Positions 23,169-34,188 of a stretch of 64,000 nt of DNA are shown here, one piece after another. The position numbers and the translations under genes are program-made. Every line of letters begins with the position of its first letter. The first letter of the stretch is position 1. The notes under the pieces were generated by a model that saw only the letters and a program-made list of their open reading frames with translations, was not told the DNA's origin and ran no database searches. The DNA is from Hypholoma sublateritium FD-334 SS-4 (taxonomy: Eukaryota > Basidiomycota > Agaricomycetes > Agaricales > Strophariaceae), in NCBI GenBank assembly GCA_000827495.1, contig KN817573.1, positions 167,953 to 231,952 on the forward strand, written 5' to 3'.

Positions 23169-23498
23169 GATATACCACTGCTCCAGCCACTCCCAGAGGC
23201 TCCAGTAACACGGGTACGACATGTATAGAACAATAAGAAATAGTATTTCATTTGAAAAAGGTAGCGCGGTACAAGAAAATANTATCGCAGTACGAGAAAA
23301 AAGTATCGCGCAGACGAAAAAAGAGCGCGCTGATCAAAAATAGTAGCGTGCACAACCAGCATTTCTGCGACATTATTTCTTACCTTGTCAGAGCTCAGTT
23401 TTTGATAAATTATAATAATTATAATAAAAAGTACTAAAAGAGTAGCGCAAAGTCAAAAAGATATCGCATTTTAGTTTTTGTACACTTTGAACGCCATA
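23169..23498 (-). repeat. Right 330-bp terminal inverted repeat
   Basis: Perfect reverse complement of 18043-18372. The outer end is ...CGCCATA, followed directly by TACAGC, the proposed target duplication. N at 23282 mirrors N at 18259. Confidence 0.9.
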
Positions 23499-23811
23499 TA
23501 CAGCCACATCTGCGAAACGGTACATTTTGTCAGGCCCTATCAAAAAGTAGAATGAAAATCTAAATGTTCCTATGTAGCCTGTAGAGCACCGTCTTCGCCT
23601 TCATTCAGGGCCGAGGTCCCTGCAAGTCAATCAAAATTTTCTTCTTTTGCACACGTTCAGACATCCTTGCTCCTTCCACCTCTACTGGGTCTCTACAACT
23701 TCATTGCAGACTATCTCAGAGGTATTGCTACCGTTATAATAAATCTCAACCACTGGCAGGTATGTTAAGCTGCCTTAGAATGAATCATCATGCATCATGT
23801 TCAAATGATCA
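23499..23811. other. Flank between the element and the F-box gene
   Basis: A non-coding stretch that would be the promoter of the F-box frame at 23812. The insertion of the 5.46-kb element therefore separates this promoter from further upstream sequence. Confidence 0.45.
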
Positions 23812-24462
23812 ATGGCCGACACACAGGACAACCAAATGTCAATTGCTGGCATACAAGGGATGGACGATATCCAGACTATTTCTAATCCCACTGATCAGCT
23901 TCCATATGAAACCCTTGTCGATATATTCATGCAATGCCTCCCTCCGGAAGATATGAACATCAGTCAACCGGACCCTTTGTGGGTGCCCATGTTATTGTGC
24001 CACGTATGCGCAAGATGGCGTGCCGTGGCTCTCAATGAGCACGGTCTCTGGCGACGGGTCCATTTCTCGTGTTGTTATGAATGGGACACAAGCATGCAGG
24101 AGCGCTCTTATCAAGAGATACCCGTCCCGGTCTCAGACGTGTTGAGTTCAGCAATTACACAGCGCAATGTTGAGTCAATACGCTGGTGGATCGAAAATGC
24201 GCAGGCCCTTCCGCTTAGTACCATCCGCTTCGAGTTCAACGTCAAATTTTCTGCCGAGCGTTTCCTGCTGTATTCGTTTCATGTTTCCCACAAGGATGCT
24301 CCATCCAACGTCGACCAAGTCAATACCATCAAGCGAGCGTTACTTTCAGCCAGGCATCTCGAGATCAACTGGATATGCGCCGATGTGTTTCGCTCGCACA
24401 ATGCCGCAGACGACCTTCTTAGGCTCCTTCACACCCTTATCTATTATAATAAAAGCAAATGA
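23812..24462 (+). pseudogene. F-box protein, 5' part, cut short
   Basis: The ATG opens a 216-aa frame with an F-box-like motif (TDQLPYETLVDIFMQCLPPEDM...MLLCHVCARWRAVAL) and the start of the substrate-binding region. It stops abruptly after ...DDLLRLLHTL. The usual 300-400 aa of LRR-like repeats do not follow directly. Such repeats appear on the same strand at 26155-27222, after about 1.7 kb that includes a Helitron-type end. I infer one ancestral gene broken by insertion. It could also be two separate remnants. Confidence 0.6.
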
Positions 24463-26154
24463 TTTTCTCCCACGGAGACAAACGTCAAAGATACCTTCCT
24501 AAAATGGTGAAAAGTCACGTTTATTTCCATTTACGGCCACTCAACTCTATCTCTCATTGTCAACTCATCGTTGTTCATCACTCTAGATATCTGTAATACT
24601 GTCGTATCTACGGGCTCTGATTTCATTAATAAACCAACAATTTTGGGTGGCTTGAATACCTTCTTAGCGTAGATTTGCATACGGTGCAGCAGTGTATGTT
24701 TCGGCGGCGCCGGCGGTATTTCCATCTTCGGGAAAGTCCAGGACACGGACCGAGACGACGCTACATCATGATCTTGACCATCGGTGAATCTTCTCGAAAG
24801 TTAGGGACAAGACTGCCTGATGATTCACAAGTGATACAATGTAATAGTCAATAGAAATCTGTCTGCTTCCCGAAAATTCTGGAATTTTGTAAATAACTGA
24901 TTTTTTCCCAAGGCTGCAGGTATAAATTCAAGGGTGCTGTGCGCCGACTGTCTATGCAGGCTACATCTCTCTACACTCTCGGTATGATTTCCTCGACAAC
25001 CTGTGTCTGCCTCTGGATTTTCCTTTGTTACTTTCACCCCCATACTTGCGGATTTTTTCTCTATAACTGGGACATATCTCTCATCTGCGGCTCATATTGG
25101 GCTCATAGACTCAGGCTATACATCACTGGCTCTTTGAACTTGCTTTGAACGCTCACAACAACTTGCTTGGTTACCTGAACTTGATAATTAAGTAATTAAT
25201 TTTGAATTTGCTGCTGTATTGCGAGAGGGGTGTTGCTGTAAATGATGTCTACAAATACAAATACAAGAGGAACGGCAAAGCACAGTACTCAAAGTGAAAT
25301 CAAATTCATGCATTGGTGTCTTGACTACTCAAATTATTGCTTTTGCTTATAGCTTTGACTGCTGCCTGTGAATGCAACTGGGGCGCCGGCGAAGCTGGCG
25401 CCCCCTCAGAAATTTAGAAGCATTTGTATTTTTAAACTTAAGATAAAATATTACCATGGTACAGTCAGGAAACCCGTGCGAGGCACGGGTCGCTTTCTAG
25501 TAACAGATGATAGTCGATCTGTATATATAAGGGCTGTTTCAATTTGCCAGCCTTTTGGTGGGTGGGTCGATTCGGTTTTATCGGCCTTCAATGCAATGCT
25601 TTTCGCCTTTGCTAGCTGTCACGTGTGCTGCCTTNGCGTCAACCTCCTCTCTGAGTCTCGCATTCCATAGCTTCCTAGTCCACAAAAAATGCATCGTAAA
25701 ACCTCTTGTAATTTCGAATTTACCCCTTCAACATAATTGATGCTTTCCCCAATTTTCTGACTGCCAAACACATCTACAACGCAATATATCTCTCAAGACT
25801 TCTCCAGAAACCCCTGCCATCCGATGTCAAGCCTCACTTGCAAAGTAAAAACCAAAAAATCAACGGACCACATAAACGTCAACCTGGAAGCCCGTTTGGT
25901 ACAAATATACCGATGGCAGGGCGGAAGGAAATCCAGAGCTTGCACGCTTTACCTCTACTTCAGTGATATTATGATGCAGGAGCACAGCATCTCGGATTTG
26001 GCAAGAATTTGTCTCAAACACCCCCTAGTACTTGAGGAGAATATTCTCAGCCTCGAGCGACACCTTTGCGACATACTCCAGACTCGTAAATAGTATAAGG
26101 GACATGTAGATAGGGGAATATGGACGCGAGGCTCGAAGCATGTGACCAAGAAAC
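24463..26154. other. Insertion-like DNA between two F-box fragments
   Basis: No gene is recognised. The sequence is AT-rich with two strong hairpins (25380-25404 and 25472-25490) and a CTAG end at 25500. An N is present at 25635. Short plus-strand frames (for example 25824-26093) have no motif. Confidence 0.45.
25380..25500 (+). mobile_element. Helitron-type 3' terminus
   Basis: At 25472-25490, ACCCGTGC-GAG-GCACGGGT forms an 8-bp GC-rich hairpin. Six bases later the sequence reads CTAG and is followed by T. Helitrons (rolling-circle transposons) end in a short hairpin followed by CTRR and insert before a T, so this fits well. A second hairpin, GGGGCGCC...GGCGCCCC (25380-25404), lies just inside. 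No Rep/helicase gene is present, so this would be a non-autonomous copy. The 5' end (TC after A) could not be placed. Confidence 0.6.
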
Positions 26155-27222
26155 GTGATCTTAAAAATCGTAAAGCCGACTGATGCAGCCTCTACTGGCA
26201 CCGAAGAGACCCACCCACCAAAAGGCCGACAAATTGAACAAGCCTACGACCTTCTACTTGATGGCCACCAACTCGATACACTGTTGATCCTCGACAAACC
26301 ATATGCATCCCCGGATTCGATATTACCCACCTGGCGGGCGGTAGATGCTAAGATTTTCCCTTTGCATCAAAAACTACCTCTTCTCCGGCGCCTCGTTTTG
26401 CATAACAGCGCCATCAACGGGGGTCGATACGGCAATCTGCAATCAGTCCCTTGGGATCAACTCACTCATATTTGTTTATCAGAATTTAGCATGGACCTTG
26501 CAACATGGTTTGAGCTCATACGCAAGTTTGATCGCCTGGAAATTGGTCGTTTTCACCTATCTTTACAAGAATTAAACAGAGACTCTGTTGAAGCTCAATC
26601 TCTGCCCCTGACACTCAAAAATCTGCGAAATTTGCATTTCAAATTGGTGGCCTCTGAAGAACGCTCGCGTATACTCGAGAATGTGGTACTTCCTTCGCTC
26701 ACTCATTTGCACATCGATGGATATTTCAGCATACTAGGGCTGCATTATATCCTCCAATCCACGCCCAACATTCGCACTCTCCGCTTGGGATGCTATGTTC
26801 CTTGTCTTGCGGACGAGGGCTCGCGTTTCTGTTTTATCCATTCAAACCCTATCTCACAACATGTCCCCCTTCTTCGCCATCTTGTTCTTGCCATGTCATA
26901 CCGGGACATCGTAGACTGCGACCCCCGCTATTTTGTGGAATCGATACTGACCTGCCCATGGCTCAATCTACAGAACCTCGACGGTCTTCGCCACCTCGAA
27001 TTCGACTTTGTGCAGCGTGCTAAATCAACCGTTTTTCCTACGCAATTTGTGAAGAAGATAACAATCAACCATTTTGCGGACGATTTGAAGATCTCGGTGC
27101 GGAAGCCTTCTGCGCGCCCGCTGTGGGATGCCCCCCCACTTTCCGCCGACGGCCTGCTATTGTCTGGATTCGATGATTCAGACGGCGATCAACGTTACGA
27201 TTTTCCGCGCGTATATATTTGA
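26155..27222 (+). pseudogene. F-box protein, 3' LRR-like part without a start
   Basis: A 355-codon open frame with LRR-like segments (LPLLRRLVLHN, LTHICLSEFSMDL, LPSLTHLHIDG, TPNIRTLRLG) and an acidic end (SGFDDSDGDQR). It resembles the C-terminal half of the complete F-box protein at 10177-11999 (compare IPWDQLTRICVS with VPWDQLTHICLS). The frame opens at a GTG; a TGA lies just upstream and no early ATG exists. It is therefore probably the detached 3' half of the F-box gene starting at 23812. Confidence 0.6.
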
Positions 27223-28253
27223 GCACCCCTCCATTTCCTCGGCAACAACATCGAGCTACTTCGAGGGCATCGTGAACCTTTATAGGATCGGTGGCCAAGA
27301 TCAGCGCCGAGACACAGGCTTACGACAGTTACTCAAGGACCACTGGCTTCTCTACGGGCTAAAAATGCGCGTGTGGTTTGGGACACGCTCGTGCAAGTGC
27401 ACTAGAACGAATCATGGATGTCAGATGAGTCGGGACTCAGCGGGTAGCAGGACATACCATGTTCCCTTATTTTCGGCGTCTTCATTCTACTAGACGTTCC
27501 ATCCTGTTGGACTTTTCACATATTGTACGCGTCGAATCGACAACCGCACACCGACTTGACTTAGACACCGACACCAGAGCGATGGCCTACGCGTACTAAA
27601 CGCGCACTGCATGGTTGCTTCTGTCATTCAGGTCAAACGCGCGGATGGCATTTGTGACGGCATACGTGTTTCTGCTATATAGCTCTACACTTATGAGGTC
27701 ATATATGCGTGAACTTCCGTTTACTTCTGCTTAATTGATGGGGAATACTAGAGAATGGACTCACAAAATAGAACCTTCAAGCACAATGTGTTTCTGAGTC
27801 CGGAAAAGTGGCCACATTGAGTGAAAGAGCTGAAAGATATAAAGAAATTTAAACACCTAGTACCTAAAAGTCAATCTGGCTAGCAGCGCAACGCCCCACC
27901 TCCACTGCCCCTCGTGGCCTGCGGCTCGTTGAAGCTTGAAGCCGTCGGATCCCGGGGAGGGACTGCCGAAACCTCTTGGAGTTGGAGCTTGTCGTGCTAA
28001 GATTAGTTGGTTATCTCGAGTTCTGATGGGCCTCAAGAGCCTATACATATACATGTTGCATGTTCGCTGTGTGTTGGATGTTGGTTGGTTAGAGCCAAGT
28101 TAGAGCGCAAGTTGAGGATGACCGTGGCAATTGCCGAGTCTGTATACCCTTTTTTGGGTTGCAATTTCTGTCTAGTTCGGCGCCAATTCCCCGAACGCCG
28201 CTTTCCTTACTTCTCCTCTTCTACCAGCTTTTTCCGTCCATGTCCTCGTGTCC
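27223..28253. other. Intergenic, no gene recognised
   Basis: About 1 kb without a coherent frame or repeat. The right end should hold the promoter of the next gene; a pyrimidine-rich stretch (TTACTTCTCCTCTTCTACC) lies at about 28207-28225. Confidence 0.4.
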
Positions 28254-31200
28254 ATGCTCCTAAACCAACAAGATATACAATATATGTCTGATCTCCAAGC
28301 AAGGATAAGCCCACAGCAACCTCAAGAACGGTTTCAGAACAAGACCTGGATCAGACCAGGATTCGAAAAATCGCCATCCTCACGCACCAAGCATCGGCCT
28401 GGGAAGAGGACGCGCTCGGCTGCGTATGGCAGTGATAATTCGAGCCACGAAGATGAATCAGAGGAACAAACAATTCACCGAGGTTCGCTAATGGCTCGTT
28501 TGGGTATGCCAGATCCTGGAGACTCTGGACCAAAATCTCTTTTACACCGTGTGGAACCAACTGAGCCCGAAAAAGAGGAGGCGAACATGCATTCACTCGA
28601 CCGATCGGGCTTCAGTCTTGGGGAGGGAGTCGAGATAAGGCCAAGCCCGAACCATACAGTGGAAGACCAGCGAAAACGGCGACCGACCCTTGACCAAGCA
28701 ACGAACGCCATAAGAGTAGGCACTTTTCCACCGTTGATCTCTTACTGTTATGAATTACGTTTTGTATAGCGAAACCCACAGGTCGCTGAGAACAACTTGA
28801 AACAAGGCCGCCAATTGTCGGCTGGACGTAACACAGTCGTCGAGGAAACTAAGAAGGTCGCGTCGAAGACATCCAGCCCGCCAGATTCATATAAAGAGGT
28901 CCCTCCCAACTCATCTGTCAATGTCGCCCAGAATCCCCGGTCTCCTGTCGTACCCTCTGATAACGCCCCTCTCCACTCGAAAGTGCCACAACCCGTTGCT
29001 ACATCGCTTCAAACCCACTCTTCTAATCGATCTCTTTCCGACGGAGAATTAGTTCTGTCACCCACAGAGATGGAACGCCGTGCATCATTGTCATCTGGCG
29101 AGGAGGGCGAAGTAAGGTCCCCATCCAAGTCACTTCGACCAGATAAAGTACGCGATCTCATTCTGCCGCTCGTCCTCCAAAACGCGGCTCTTCGAAACCC
29201 CGATACTGAGCGAAGATCACCCCCGCAGTCTCCTGCTGTGGACACAACTGTCCTATCTAATCCGGTCTTGACTTCATTCGCGGAAAAGGCGGTAAAAGAG
29301 GTGGAACAAGATCTGCGCGCGCGCGCCAATCTACCATCAAAACCCGCGTTTGTTCGACAATCTCCGCCTGGTCCTTCTCCAGTACTCCCGCCCACAATTC
29401 TGCCACCGTTGCGAGTAAGCAGAACGCTCGTTGCGGAGCCCATGAGTATGAGTGGCCCCACCGCGAGCCCCGTAACTTCCAGCAGCGCACCCAAATTCCC
29501 CCGAGATCAACAAGGCCCATCTCTGCGATACACACCAGAAACGCACGACTCGCAAGCGGGCCGGTACGAGCAGACTTATCCGCGGCCATCGGCAGCAAAT
29601 CACCCCGCTGCCAACCCATCGAAGGCGACGGAACAGCGGGACGATCCCCCGCGTGCCCGTACTCCGCCCCGCCATCCGCCCCGTCAGCGATCGGCGTCGC
29701 GTGGGACGCCGGAGCCGCGGAAGTCGCGCTGGGACGACCGGAGCCCGCCGAACCGCGAGAAGTCACGCAGCCCGCCGCCACCACTCCGCGCACCGATTCG
29801 TCGCCGGCCGACGCCTCCTCCCCCGGGGTCGCCCCCGCGGGTGCATCATCACCTCAGGCGACAGTCGTGGAACCGCAGCCCTCCACCCGAAGAGCGTCGC
29901 CGGCGCACCAGCGGGGACCTTCAGTCACCTCGACACGCAGGATTCCCGCCACCAGTGCACCGCAGCCCGTCGCCCGTCGCACGCGCGCGCCACTTCAGTG
30001 GTGACCTCCATTCGCCGCGGCACGCAGGCTTCCCGCCCCCGGTGCATCGCAGCCCGTCGCCCATGGCGCCTGCGCGCCGTTTCAGCCGCGACCTCCATTC
30101 GCCCCGCCAGCCTGGTTTCCCGCCGCACTCCCCCGTGGCGCCTGCCCCCACTTTCCGGCGTACACATCGGGAGCGCGAGGACTCTGGTACTGCGCATCGA
30201 GACGACGAGCGCGGCGCTGCACGACGCGGGAATCACCAGACGCGCCGCTCGGGATCGCCTGCAGCGCCTGAGGCGTACAAATCGTATGGGCCCGCCGACA
30301 GGAAGCGTTCTTACTCGCCGCGCCGCAGAGAGTCGGAACTCCCACCGTCGCCTACCGTACACCACCGCCGTCCTAAGGCCGCACGAGAATCATCCGACGT
30401 GGTGATTACTTCGGTTTATCCGGTGCATCCGTCTTCGCCAAGGAAGTCCTCACCAGAGAATAGAACGAAGCCATCTCTCTCAGTAGCAGATTTAAATGTG
30501 CCCGGACGCGACAAAAATACCCCCAAATCGCGCGCGCTATTCTGGGCTTCGAAACGTGGCCTCGACCACCTTGGCATCCTAAAATGGACGTTCGAAGTGA
30601 ACGACGACGAAGCAGAAAGTTTAGGTCTCAGAAGCAGAAGGTCAGCCTTGTTCACCTTCTGTTTGTTTCTGAAACAAAGGCTCAATAGTGTGTGCACTGT
30701 AACCAGCAAATCTGTAAACTTAGATGTCATTTCTCCTTCAAAATCTGAAGGAAAAATTATATTGAAGTTGGCCTGCTTTCCAAAGAAACATATCAAGAAA
30801 TGCATACAAATCTTGGAATCAGGCCAAGAGTTAACAGCATATACTTCACCGATAGAACCCCAATGGCCAGAAATTGGGGTTTTGATCATCAGAATCAATG
30901 AAGATAACCCAGAAATATTGGGAAAAACATGGCTTCCAGACAAACTTGTAAGGAAAAGTGCTGTCAAAATGCTTGTCGTAGTCGTTGATTGTCTTCTTAG
31001 GGCCCCGATGATCTGCCTATCTCCGTCGAACGATTCATATATAAAGGAGAAAATTGCATTGAATTTGTTCAGTTATCTGATACATCTGACAAAGAGTTTC
31101 TTCTCTTTGCACAAGCAGTTACACCTCGACCGCACACGAGCACCGAACCTAATGGCATAAGCCTTCCTCCTCTGGCAAATTCTCTCGCGTTAGCAGGTCC

Positions 31201-31255
31201 AATTACTATTAAACCAGCAGCTGTTGACACCACACCATTATTATTGTTAAATTAA
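28254..31255 (+). CDS. Arg/Ser/Pro-rich protein with a folded C-terminal region
   Basis: Three exons (28254-28715, 28770-30947, 31001-31255), all in phase 0, give 964 aa. The middle is strongly Ser/Pro/Arg-rich, with many SP and RS dipeptides and a 29-aa tandem repeat. Such regions are common in nuclear RNA- or chromatin-associated proteins, which is an inference only. The last third is different: lower GC, hydrophobic, with KWTFEVNDDEAESLGLRSR, PQWPEIGVLIIRINEDN and TWLPDKL-GPDDLPISVE across the last intron, ending ...VDTTPLLLLN. I recall similar W-P-x-x-G/WLP-type ends in other basidiomycete hypothetical proteins, but name no family. The frame's GTG at 28248 was not taken as start. Confidence 0.7.
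29910..30155 (+). repeat. Three tandem 87-bp (29-aa) coding repeats
   Basis: Units start at 29910, 29997 and 30084, exactly 87 nt apart. Each encodes a variant of SGDLHSPRHAGFPPPVHRSP followed by SPxAxARxFS; the third is shorter and more diverged. The units keep the reading frame of the Arg/Ser/Pro-rich protein. Confidence 0.8.
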
Positions 31256-31361
31256 CTTATACCCACCCACACACCACATGTATTAAATGTTGTATTATAT
31301 TGTACTGCTACGTCTAAGAATATAGTGTCGATGTTGTTCGCGTTCGTGTTCGTTGCTCCAT

Positions 31362-32206
31362 TTAATCTGACGGCTCCGATACGAGGAATCCGACCAGGCA
31401 CGAGTCTAACATGAAGTCTAGATTAACCCAGGCATGCGTTTCCGCTGCGCAATGCACAGATCAGTATTGTTATGAAAAAGAGAAGATCCCAAGCCAGCTG
31501 CGCACCGAAGAGCTTTGTCCCGTCCCGGCCAGCGACACGCATGAGCTCCTTCTCGCCTCCCGGGTGGAAAGGGAGATATGCAGTAATGTTATACACCTTC
31601 CCATTGAATGCGGACCATGCGTCGTCCCGCCGACGATGGAGCTTAAGCTCTGACGGGGGTATGCGCATTAACGTATCGACACCCTGTCCGGACGAGCAGA
31701 CCGTCAGTAGTTTCCATGGAGCATTGCACACCGCGCACCCGTAGGTCCTCTCCAGACGACTTGAGCGCAGCCCAATCCAGCGGGCTGTGGCCCGGCGCCA
31801 GCGCGACCTTTGCGCCCTTTTTTGGCTTCGCGGGGATGGCCGTCGTCGTCGGTGGTGGCATGAGCGAATTCGGAGCAGACAGAGAGCTACTTCCCCGAGC
31901 GCCCCGCGCGACACCGGGCTGCCGGGCAGCCAGGCCAGGCAGTGGTGGTGGTGGCATCAACTGCGCATCCGTTAGGATGGTTGGGATGCTGGGGCTCCTG
32001 GATGAACTCGCGCGCTGCGCACTGTTCAGGCTAGGGAACGCTGGTGCGATGTCTGAATCCTCTCGTTCTGTTTCAGTATCCTCTCCGTCGTCCGCATCGT
32101 CCGGAGGCGGCGAGGCTCTGGTGAACGTCGGTACTGAGTCTGACGGTGAAGCCGGCTGTACCAGAGATGTTCCGGACGATAGCCAGCTGCGAAGGTATGA
32201 AGTCAT
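31362..32206 (-). CDS. Cytochrome b5 heme-binding domain protein
   Basis: Three exons (32206-31739, 31683-31506, 31444-31362) sum to 729 nt, or 242 aa. The C-terminal 80 residues are a cytochrome b5 domain: DDAWSAFNGKVYNITAYLPF followed by HPGG (first axial His), GRDGTKLF and, across the last intron, ETHAWVN (second axial His). The domain should carry one b-type heme and shuttle electrons. The N-terminal 160 residues are Pro/Ser-rich and acidic, with no clear membrane anchor. That resembles the free N-terminal b5 part of cytochrome b5 reductase 4-type proteins, but no reductase domain follows. It is convergent with the plus-strand gene ending at 31255. The start is the first in-frame ATG (MTSYLRSW). 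Confidence 0.88.
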
Positions 32207-32799
32207 GAAGTCTATAAGAGCAGAGACAGGGACAGGGATGGGAAGAAACCACAAAGCGAGGATCTAGAGAGCAACTAGGGAGCGTCGAAGCAGCGAGGCT
32301 TCTGTAATCGAGTCAGAGTCATTGGCGTGCTGAAGTCATCTCCTTCGATCGGCAAATGGCAGTGCTTGGTAACATTGGCCGAGCATAGCACATGCAAATA
32401 GAGCAACGCTGCTTTATATCTCTGGCGACGTCAACGGTCTCCCGCCGACCTTGAGTTGAAGCTTGAGCGCTTGAGCGAGCATTGAGTGGTCTTTAAATAT
32501 AAGCGTCTATCGAACGCAGAAATGTCTTTGGGCGCGTCTCAAAATTTTTTGTTCCCCTCTAAATAAAGTCTGATTACCGGGCACGAAATTGGCACGAAAA
32601 CCTTTTCTTATGATTTCAATCAAGTCGGATAGGTCAAATCCTCCAATTCTCATTTTTCAATTAAGTAGTAGGACGTCTTAAAAAACAAACTTTCCACCAT
32701 CCACTTGGCACTCAGCCCAGGCCCCAGACCCGGCCGCCCTACAAGTTTACAACTTGGACGTCTTCCGTGCGGGGTGTCATTTTGGAGAGAATTAGATGC
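32207..32799. other. Intergenic, left of tRNA-Phe
   Basis: Upstream region of the cytochrome b5 gene. No gene is recognised, only short chance frames. Confidence 0.4.
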
Positions 32800-32804
32800 A
32801 AAAA
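32800..32804 (-). terminator. Pol III terminator of tRNA-Phe
   Basis: Five T residues on the minus strand, three bases after the tRNA 3' end, form the usual RNA polymerase III stop. Confidence 0.7.
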
Positions 32805-32807
32805 GAT

Positions 32808-32879
32808 GGGGAAACCGCGGATCGAACGCAGGACCTTTAGATCTTCAGTCTACTGCTCTCCCAGCTGAGCTATTCCCCC
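32808..32879 (-). tRNA. tRNA-Phe: tRNA-Phe (GAA)
   Basis: A 72-nt cloverleaf. The acceptor stem is GGGGGAA/TTTCCCC (one G-T pair). The D arm is GCTC...GAGC. The anticodon stem-loop is TAGA-CTGAAGA-TCTA with anticodon GAA. The T arm is CTGCG-TTCGATC-CGCGG. There is no intron; CCA is not encoded, as expected for a nuclear eukaryotic gene. The internal promoter elements coincide with the D and T arms. Confidence 0.95.
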
Positions 32880-33304
32880 GATGTATCTCCGTAAGGGATA
32901 TGTTTAGTTGTCAAGGAAGCGGGCGTCGTAATTGCGGAAGCGGGGATGGAGGAAGTAAGCTATTTATAGCGGGTGGCATGTTGGTCTAATTATAGGAGGT
33001 CGATCACCGACTCAAAGTAGTCCACAAAACCACCACCGCAACGTCATTGGATAGGACAGACAAAGATTACACCTACCACATCATTCGTAGATTTTAGGGC
33101 ATTTCTATGAGGAGTAAAAAGTATTTCCAGAGCTGCTGATAACCCGCAAATTTTGCATCGTCTGAATCGAACTGTGCGAACGAAATTATAATCTCGCTCC
33201 TTATGTATGATATATAACAGGTCAGTTAACAGTTCGCCTTTGCATAGGCAATCTTCAATCAAGTCCATCATTAAGGCGGAGTGTACTCAGATTCCATCTT
33301 CGCA
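32880..33304. other. Intergenic, right of tRNA-Phe
   Basis: A 425-bp non-coding stretch between the tRNA 5' end and the 3' end of the SUR7/PalI-like gene. Nothing is recognised. Confidence 0.4.
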
Positions 33305-34188
33305 CTACGCGCGCTGCTTGCTCGCACCCCAGCGCCGCACTGTGCGCCGCGACTCGACATCGCTCTTCGGCAGTCGGTGCCCCTTCTTCTGGGGTGGCAA
33401 GCCGAGGTAGTACGGGTTCATTGACACAATGAATAGCAGAATCGTCGCCGCAAGCGACATCCATGGCTGAAAAATACAAGCAATGTCAGTCAGCGCAGCC
33501 GAAGGAGCTTGTTCCACCGAAAGGTCACGCACCAGGTTCCCATAGCTCGCGCCGAAGCCGCGCTTCTCGAACTTGGCCTTGGCGACGCCGCAGATACCGA
33601 TCATGAAGAGGAACGCCATCGCGGACGCGGCGAACGCGGACCACGCGCAGATGTTGAAGACCATGTCAGTGCGCGCGCTGCGTGCGCACATCGTCGGCAC
33701 CGTGGCGATGAGGGTAAAGAACGTGAGCACAATCGCTGCGCATAAACAGATTATCAGCCAAATGACATGTTCTAGGAGAAACACGGCGCACCGACGGGGT
33801 AGAAGACGAACGCCTTCGTTATCGAACTATTTATTTCGGGCTGCCACGCGTAGCCGAATCTATGGATATAGCGAAATTAATGGGAATAGCGAGGCGATTA
33901 CGAGGTGGCGCGCGACGCACTGCACTGGCGAGCATGTGTGCCCGTCGTCCAAGCACCACCCCCACATGCCGAACTTCACGCCATTTGCCTGCGTCGAATG
34001 GAGGAAAGAGAGCGTGGACAGGACGGGCACGGAGATCGTGGTGAGTGCGCTGATGGCGGCCCATCATGCATCAGATGTCAGTTTCCTATCCAGCTTCGCC
34101 ATACAGATCGGACCGCTCACAGAAGCACAAACGCACAGAGCGTCGCGAGGAAGACGTAGAAAGCGCGATTTTTGTAGAAGGCAGGCAT
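33305..34188 (-). CDS. SUR7/PalI-type four-span membrane protein
   Basis: Five exons (34188-34121, 34049-33921, 33859-33792, 33735-33533, 33466-33305) sum to 630 nt, or 209 aa. Hydrophobic segments sit near the N-terminus (YVFLATLCAFVLL), after the loop (IVLTFFTLIATV), in the middle (FAASAMAFLFMIGICGVA) and near the C-terminus (MSLAATILLFIVS). The first extracellular loop holds GVKFGMWGWCLDDG...CSP, the W-x-W-C type signature of fungal SUR7/PalI and claudin-like proteins. Family members act in the plasma membrane, in cortical-patch (eisosome) organisation or ambient pH sensing. The basic C-terminal tail (KKGHRLPKSD...) should be cytosolic. Confidence 0.82.

Larger units (their letters stand above)
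18043..23498. mobile_element. 5.46-kb DNA transposon-like element with perfect 330-bp TIRs
   Basis: The two ends are perfect inverted copies of each other over 330 bp (18043-18372 and 23169-23498). The outermost bases read TATGGCG...CGCCATA, and TACAGC flanks the element directly on both sides. That is the structure of a cut-and-paste DNA transposon with a 6-bp target duplication. No transposase is recognised inside. The interior holds one unknown minus-strand gene (about 19434-20857), a nested inverted repeat (21372-22275) and foldback sequences. It therefore looks non-autonomous, or of an unrecognised class, mobilised in trans. Perfect arm identity suggests recent insertion or gene conversion between arms. 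It lies 313 bp upstream of an F-box start. Confidence 0.8.

Noticed and set aside
18104..23437. Identical 61-aa frames at both ends of the element
   Set aside because: They are simply the same TIR sequence read from each end; AT-rich and Lys/Tyr/Asn-rich, not protein-like.
29009..29793. Minus-strand frames of 161 and 178 codons
   Set aside because: Antisense shadows of the Ser/Pro-rich coding exon on the plus strand.
30416..30967. Minus-strand frame of 183 codons
   Set aside because: Antisense to the plus-strand exon, whose frame joins in phase to the final exon at 31001.
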